Shown here: positions 59,242-64,000 of the stretch, piece after piece
How positions within the stretch are numbered: position 1 is the stretch's first letter
Layout of the letters: the number at the start of each line of letters is the position of its first letter
Source of the DNA: Aurifilum marmelostoma
Lineage: Eukaryota > Ascomycota > Sordariomycetes > Diaporthales > Cryphonectriaceae
Length of the DNA stretch: 64,000 nucleotides
Assembly: GCA_027559495.1 (NCBI GenBank)
Contig: JAMXSV010000021.1
Location: forward strand, 372,001-436,000
Reading direction: 5' to 3'
Position numbers and translations under genes: made by a program
Notes under the pieces: model-generated
What the model saw: only the letters and a program-made list of their open reading frames with translations
The model's database searches: none
Told to the model about the DNA's origin: nothing

Positions 59242-59951
59242 TCAAAAGGAGTATCCTGGCGTCCAGAAAGTGATGACGCGATCCGCATCCTCGTGGTCCA
59301 GATAGTCCACGAGTTCAGCCCTTCCTGTCTCCGAGTTGGCTTTATTCGCCAGGTCTGCGAGGCCGTTAGTGATATCACTGAGGATATGAACCTTGTTCTC
59401 GCTCAGTGGAGGCCCGACCGCGCAGTGAGGCAGCAGTGACTGTATGGAAACCATACTTGGTGCTCGTGTTGCAGTCTGTCGAGTGATCGCGTCGGCTTGA
59501 AGAAGAGACCGGTGGAACCTGAGTAGCGTGGCTGGCAGATCTTCAATTCTCTGTAGAGGAACAAGAGGCATATCGAAGCTCTTGTCCATCAATCTATTAT
59601 GAAATCTATCATTAGCCTGTCTTCTTCCTGAAGGTCTGATGCTTGGCCACATACTCGATCTGAAATTGCATGAAGGAGGACGTATCACCTCCGGTGCCGA
59701 GCAGCCAGATGACGGCGGCATCATTACCCCCTGACAGGTGATAGAGTCGCTCAACGCGACGGTGCTTGTAGGACGAGTCTCCGTCAACTGTGGAGAGGAG
59801 GACGAAGCGCAAGTAGCGCTGGCCGGGTTGTGTGCTGGGTAGAGGCAGGTTCACGTCGTGGGTGTCCAGTTTGCTCTCTGCACTTGGTTTAGCCTACATT
59901 TCAGCAAATAGCACATCCTTAGTTTTGGCTTGAAATACCTCTGAATCTCAT
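59242..59951 (-). CDS. unrecognised 195-aa protein, three exons
   Basis: Exons 59951-59939, 59877-59655 and 59593-59242 join in phase over introns of 61 nt each (GTATTT...TGCAG; GTATGT...AATAG). The product contains QRYLRFVLLSTVDG, LYHLSGGNDAAVIWLLG, then FQIELMDKSFDMPLVPLQRI across intron 2, and ends TFWTPGYSF. The alternation of hydrophobic strands and amphipathic helices suggests a soluble alpha/beta fold; no signal peptide, membrane span or catalytic motif is visible. I do not recognise the family. The evidence for a real gene is the two good introns with exact phases and an uninterrupted, normal-composition protein. The frame is also open upstream of the ATG used (59951), so the N-terminus may be longer. 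Confidence 0.6.
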
Positions 59952-60873
59952 CTTGTCATGTTGAAGCAGATGAGGCGCCGCTGATGCCCACTGCCCGCGT
60001 CGCCGCAGAGAAGTACAGAACATCTTGGCACATGAGCAAAGCGCGAGGACTAGATTCTGGTCTAGATAGACACAAGAGTCCGCCCAAAGACGAGAGGCAA
60101 TTTGTTCAGAATTGGGGTCGACTGCCAGGCTTTTTCTGGGATAGAAAAGTGCGATATGAGCGATCGCAGCGTCCGCTCAGATCTTGGCCATGCCTTCCTC
60201 ATACATCATCCGTTGAAGTCGCAACTTCCAGATGCACAACACTCGCATCTCGTCTGACAGCGCTTCTGAAAGGTCTGATTCCGTCAAGCCGTCGCGACGT
60301 GCTTGGTTTGTATGTCTGCCGGAAAGGCATCAATGATAATGACTTGTGGCACGCACCACACATATGATCAGATGGGTGCTCAGCCAGGACATCTTGAGAC
60401 GGGCCTTGTGCTTTAGAGAGCAGCTTTCAGTGCTTCTCGCATCTTGGCACAGTGTCCAGAAGACATGTGAGAATTCCCGAGTCCGTTTTTCGGCACATGT
60501 CGCCTGCTTGCCTCTTCATGAATTTAAAGAATCGAACTTGGTCCGATGTTCTATCTATAATGTCCGACGCCATGCTCGCTTTCTATATATTTTGATCTTT
60601 GAATGGAGATTTTGAGATCGAGATATTTTCGATATGCCTTGACTCCCACACTATCGTGGTTTTCAACGAATATGCGCGCGGTACAGCCGCTCACTGTCCA
60701 GTTGTGAGATGATGCAGGATCGGGCCTCGAGTCTTTGGCACGACCACTGCATACTTCCCATCGTTTCCGCGCTCCTACCTGCAACACAGCTACCGTCTCA
60801 GCAGCCATGCGTGAGTCTCGGTGTGATGTCTTGGCGATAAGCTCTATCAGCTGTGGGACTCGGCTCCAGAGTC
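59952..60873. other. intergenic, or unseen 5' part of the neighbouring gene
   Basis: No supported ORF. The preceding unknown gene may have further 5' exons here. The 109-codon open frame at 60551-60877 on the minus strand has no recognisable features. Confidence 0.45.
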
Positions 60874-61590
60874 TCAAGCTGGCGTGGGCGAAGGTAGCAA
60901 TGGCTGCTTCGTCTTCGGATCCTTGTAATTCCTCAGTGCCTCCTCGAGCTGTAGGATTCTGCTTTGCTGCCTCCTCTCCTCCTGTTCACGCTCTTGTTCT
61001 TTCGTCTGCAGCTCTTCGAACCTCTGTGTCAGGGCCTCGATCTTCTCTTTATTTGCGTCCGGCTTGCTCGAGGACCGCCATGTCTCGTAGATGATCAGGA
61101 CTGCGGCCACAAAGAGAATGAAGCCATCACCAACGACATCCGCGAAGAGATCGACAGCCTTCGCCTCGGGTAGAGGCTTGAATTTTCTCTTCCACACACT
61201 GATGCCCGTGTATTTTCTCGAAGGATGCGAGTCCTTCGCCGACGTGCCGTATTTTGCTTTGAGTTGTTCTTCCTTCTCCAACTGCTCCTTTGTCTTGACT
61301 GTGGGCGCCTCTGCCTTTTCTTTTGCTCTAAGCTCCGCTTCGGTATTTCTCAATAATGCGACGTTCATGCGCATGTTCAGCTGGTGTATCATCTGGCCAT
61401 ATCTTGCTGCAAAGGCTCGAAATCGAGGGTGCTCGTGAGCTTGTGATTTGATCCGGTTCTGTGATTTCGCTTGTGATTAGCAGCAGCAGTCAGCAGCAGC
61501 ACGAAACTCCCTAGGATTGCTTACCGCTCCATATTTCGACACATGCCGCACAAAGAGCGAGGCGAGCTTGAAGAGCGGAAGCGGCACCAT
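60874..61590 (-). CDS. OPA3-like mitochondrial membrane protein
   Basis: Exons 61590-61525 and 61458-60874 join in phase 0 (66-nt intron, GTAAGC...CTGTGATTC-type region then ACAG-like end), 216 aa. The N-terminus MVPLPLFKLASLFVRHVSKY and the block HPRFRAFAARYGQMIHQLNMR are characteristic of OPA3, an integral mitochondrial membrane protein tied to mitochondrial shape in animals and conserved in fungi. A single hydrophobic span (GDGFILFVAAVLIIYETW) lies near residues 119-137, followed by a Glu/Gln/Arg-rich coiled coil (about 145-195) and a Pro-rich end. The start was fixed by the conserved first exon; immediately upstream on the minus strand the leader is CA/CT-repeat-like, a common fungal leader type. 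Length slightly exceeds human OPA3 (179 aa), as in other fungi. Confidence 0.92.
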
Positions 61591-62696
61591 TGTGTGTGTG
61601 TGTGAGAGAGAGAATGTGTGTGAGAGAGTGTGGACACAAAGTGGTGGCTCAGCCTCTGCGAAACGGCGACGGACCGGAAGTGTGACAAGAGTCGTAAGCC
61701 GGATGTTCCGTCGAAACAGCCCCTCGGTCTGTTCCTTGCCTACGGACGCGGCTCCGGATTAGATGGCAATGGTGCTTGTGGAATAAAGGATCCTGCATGT
61801 ATGGAAGGAGCATAACAAGGCCCTTCCTCATCCCTGGGTAGGAGAATTGAACAAGCAGGTTGGCAATTATATCCAACCGATTTAGATGCATCAACTCGAG
61901 TCCTTGTCGAAGGATTGGTTGGAGGTGGACATGTACTGTAAAGCTGGCTGTGAAGCTAGCAAGCTACTTATCGATTAGCACCCGGCCAGTAGTGCTGTCA
62001 AGCACCACAGTACAGGTCATTGCTGGCAATCATTTGCTGTGGTTGTCAGGTGGTTGCCCCACCTGCAAGGCTACCTACAACCAAGACCCTGGTAATCCTG
62101 TTGCTCGGGCAATGAGACAACAAGCTGTCACTCCTTTCAGTGAAAAGTGCACTGACATTTCCCATTCCCAATTGCCATTGCCATCCAAACTTCAGGCCAT
62201 GGTCACAGAAGACAATTCTTTTCTGTTTTAAGAAGAAAATTTTCGGGCATTTGCTATTTGTCGCATGCCATCAACAGATAGGAGCTGCTTGTAAGTCATC
62301 CCTTCTTTCTGTTGCCACACTAGGGAAGGCCTGTTGCCCTTGCCCAGCCACCCTTCATCATTCTTGGTCTTGGGGCCTAGCAACTCGATGTTTCTACGAC
62401 CAACCCAGCCGACCACCTTGGGCATACACCCCTCCGTTTTCATCGCACATCATCTGATCAGGAAATATCTGTCATGTCGTGCTAATCCACCACTCTGCAG
62501 CTTCAACGGCGAGTTACTGGCAGGACGGAGCGGCACGTCGACGCTGCCTCTCGAGCCATAGTTTCCAGATCACTCAGACATTCGCTCGAACCCCCCTCGG
62601 CCCCTCCTCTCTTCCACCACACCACGCTCTTCGAGGCTGCTCATTACTAGTCGAGCCTCGGACGCAGACGTCGAAGATCGAATTATCACTGGCATC
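61591..62696. other. intergenic, divergent promoters of OPA3-like and Polo kinase genes
   Basis: No supported ORF. The left end is a TG/AG-repeat-like tract (61591-61630) that forms the leader of the OPA3-like gene on the minus strand. Confidence 0.55.
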
Positions 62697-64000
62697 ATGA
62701 ATGTCAGAGGCGGCATTGACATGGAGGCTTTGTCCCCTCGAGATGCTAATGCCCTTCCGAAGCGCACGACCGATCTCAAGGCCAAAGCTGCGGCTCAGCT
62801 CAAGTCCAGCAAGGACAAGGACCACCCTCCCATGCCTCCACCCTTGGTCACGGAGCCTCCGAGCTCCGACCGCAAGGAAGGTGCTGTGTACCAGGTCGGA
62901 AGATTGCTGGGGGAAAGGTGGCTTTGCCATATGCTATGATGGCAAGCATGTCGATTCGGGCAAGAGATATGCTCTGAAAATCGTGAAGAGTCAGATGCCT
63001 GTGAAAATGCAACAGAAGGTTGGCAGCACTCTTGACCAGCTCCGAGTGATGCGTGCGCTTGCTGACTCTCCATCCTAGTTTCAAACGGAGCTGCAGATCC
63101 ACTCCAAGATGCGGCACAAGAACATCGTCCAGTTCCATCGTGCATTCACTTTTGAGAGCTGTACCTACCTGGCCCTGGAGCTGTGCCCGAACGGCTCGCT
63201 GATGGAGATGGTCAAGAAGAGAAAAGGCCTGACAGAGGCAGAAGTACGTTTCTATACCGTGCAGATTGCTGGTGCGATCAAGTACATGCACGACAAGGGC
63301 ATCATCCATCGTGATCTGAAGATGGGTAACATCTTCCTCGACAAATACATGAATGCCAAGGTTGGCGATTTCGGCCTGGCCGCTCTTTTGGTGACTGGTA
63401 ACGACATGCACACCATCAGAAGGACGACGCTCTGTGGCACGCCGAACTACATTGCGCCCGAGATCCTGCAGAAGGGGAAGAGTGGCCACGATCACATGGT
63501 CGATATCTGGAGCTTGGGCATCATCATGTAAGTGCCATTGGTACAACGAGCAGTGGCATGATCGCCATCACGTCGATGCTTACTCACTGCCACAGATTTG
63601 CAATGCTCACGACGAAGCCTCCATTTCAATCGTCGACAACGGACGAAATCTACCGACGTGCAAGAGAGCGCGAGTACGACTGGCCCGAGAACGACCAACG
63701 AATTATCAGCCCTGAGGCGAAGATGATCGTGTCGTCGATGCTTGTCGACGCGGATAAGAGACCGGATCCCGACCTCATCGTTCAACATCCTTTCTTTGCC
63801 GCTGGATACGTGCCGGCTCAAGCAGATATCTCCATGAAGCTCAGAGAGACTCCTCCCCAACAAGAGATTTTCTACGACGCCTGTGAGCAGCCCAAGCTGC
63901 GCGAGCGGACAATGCGTAATTTCAGAGCCCTCTGTCAGGAGTGTGACGTTGGGCCCTGGCACCAGACTACCCGACCCCACGCAACAGCCATATGGAGGGA
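62697..64000 (+). CDS. Polo-like kinase (Cdc5/Plo1/PlkA), partial, frameshifted as read
   Basis: Exons 62697-63018, 63079-63527 and 63596 to the window edge (about 391 residues visible; the Polo-box region lies beyond). After a 60-residue leader, the protein kinase domain shows KIVKSQMPVKMQQK, the catalytic HRDLKMGNIFLDKY, the DFG loop VGDFGLA and the activation segment RRTTLCGTPNYIAPEIL, which with NIVQFHRAFTFESCTYLALE is diagnostic of Polo kinases, mitotic regulators of entry, spindle and cytokinesis. In the Gly-rich loop the frame breaks: the five-G run 62909-62913 reads LLGERWLCHML and a stop at 62937-62939, whereas removing one G gives the expected LLGKGGFAICYDGKH and an unbroken protein with all splice phases correct. 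Polo kinase is essential, so an assembly error is more likely than a null gene. The start ATG at 62697 is the first in frame. Confidence 0.93.

Noticed and set aside
60551..60877. 109-codon minus-strand frame next to the OPA3-like gene
   Set aside because: No ATG context, domain or splice continuity with either neighbour.

Overview
This is a window from the nuclear genome of a filamentous ascomycete, most likely a Sordariomycete. Genes are split by short introns (about 50-120 nt, GT...AG, CTAAC-like branch sites), both strands are used, intergenic spaces are kilobases long and rich in microsatellites and homopolymers, and the gene set is fungal (class IV chitin synthase, Skt5-type Sel1 protein, CYT-4, a BtgE-like GH17 enzyme, an OPA3-like protein, Polo kinase). 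There is no operon, CRISPR array, rRNA, convincing tRNA or transposon.

Layout: a possible 47-residue ORF (115-258, +); mitochondrial exoribonuclease CYT-4 (1974-5264, -); a Ser/Thr-rich candidate GPI protein (6725-7275, +); a secreted GH17 cell-wall glucanase (10771-12918, +); a WD-repeat protein (14015-16276, -); class IV chitin synthase (21453-25185, -); the Skt5/Chs4-type chitin synthase activator (31847-34170, +); Ran GTPase (36122-37160, +); proteasome chaperone Nas2/PSMD9 (38392-39369, -); a RhoGEF-like protein (40828-44142, +); a small Rtc3/SBDS-like protein (45361-46126, +); a rhodopsin-like membrane protein (46667-48518, -); a secreted FAD-linked oxidase (50189-52285, +); a small four-span membrane protein (54132-54694, -); an unrecognised 195-aa protein (59242-59951, -); an OPA3-like protein (60874-61590, -); and a Polo-like kinase (62697 to the window edge, +). 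Exon joins were checked by reading phase for all the spliced genes.

Two things stand out. First, the chitin synthase of the Chs3 type and its activator of the Skt5 type are immediate, divergently transcribed neighbours across a 6.7-kb gene-free interval, in a stretch that also holds the GH17 enzyme. Second, several conserved genes are each thrown out of frame by what looks like one extra base in a short G or C run (chitin synthase C-terminus, Polo kinase P-loop, RhoGEF N-terminus, perhaps the Rtc3-like tail and the Skt5 N-terminus). This pattern points to assembly error rather than gene death. Large stretches (16.3-21.4, 25.2-31.8 and 54.7-59.2 kb) hold nothing I can support as coding.
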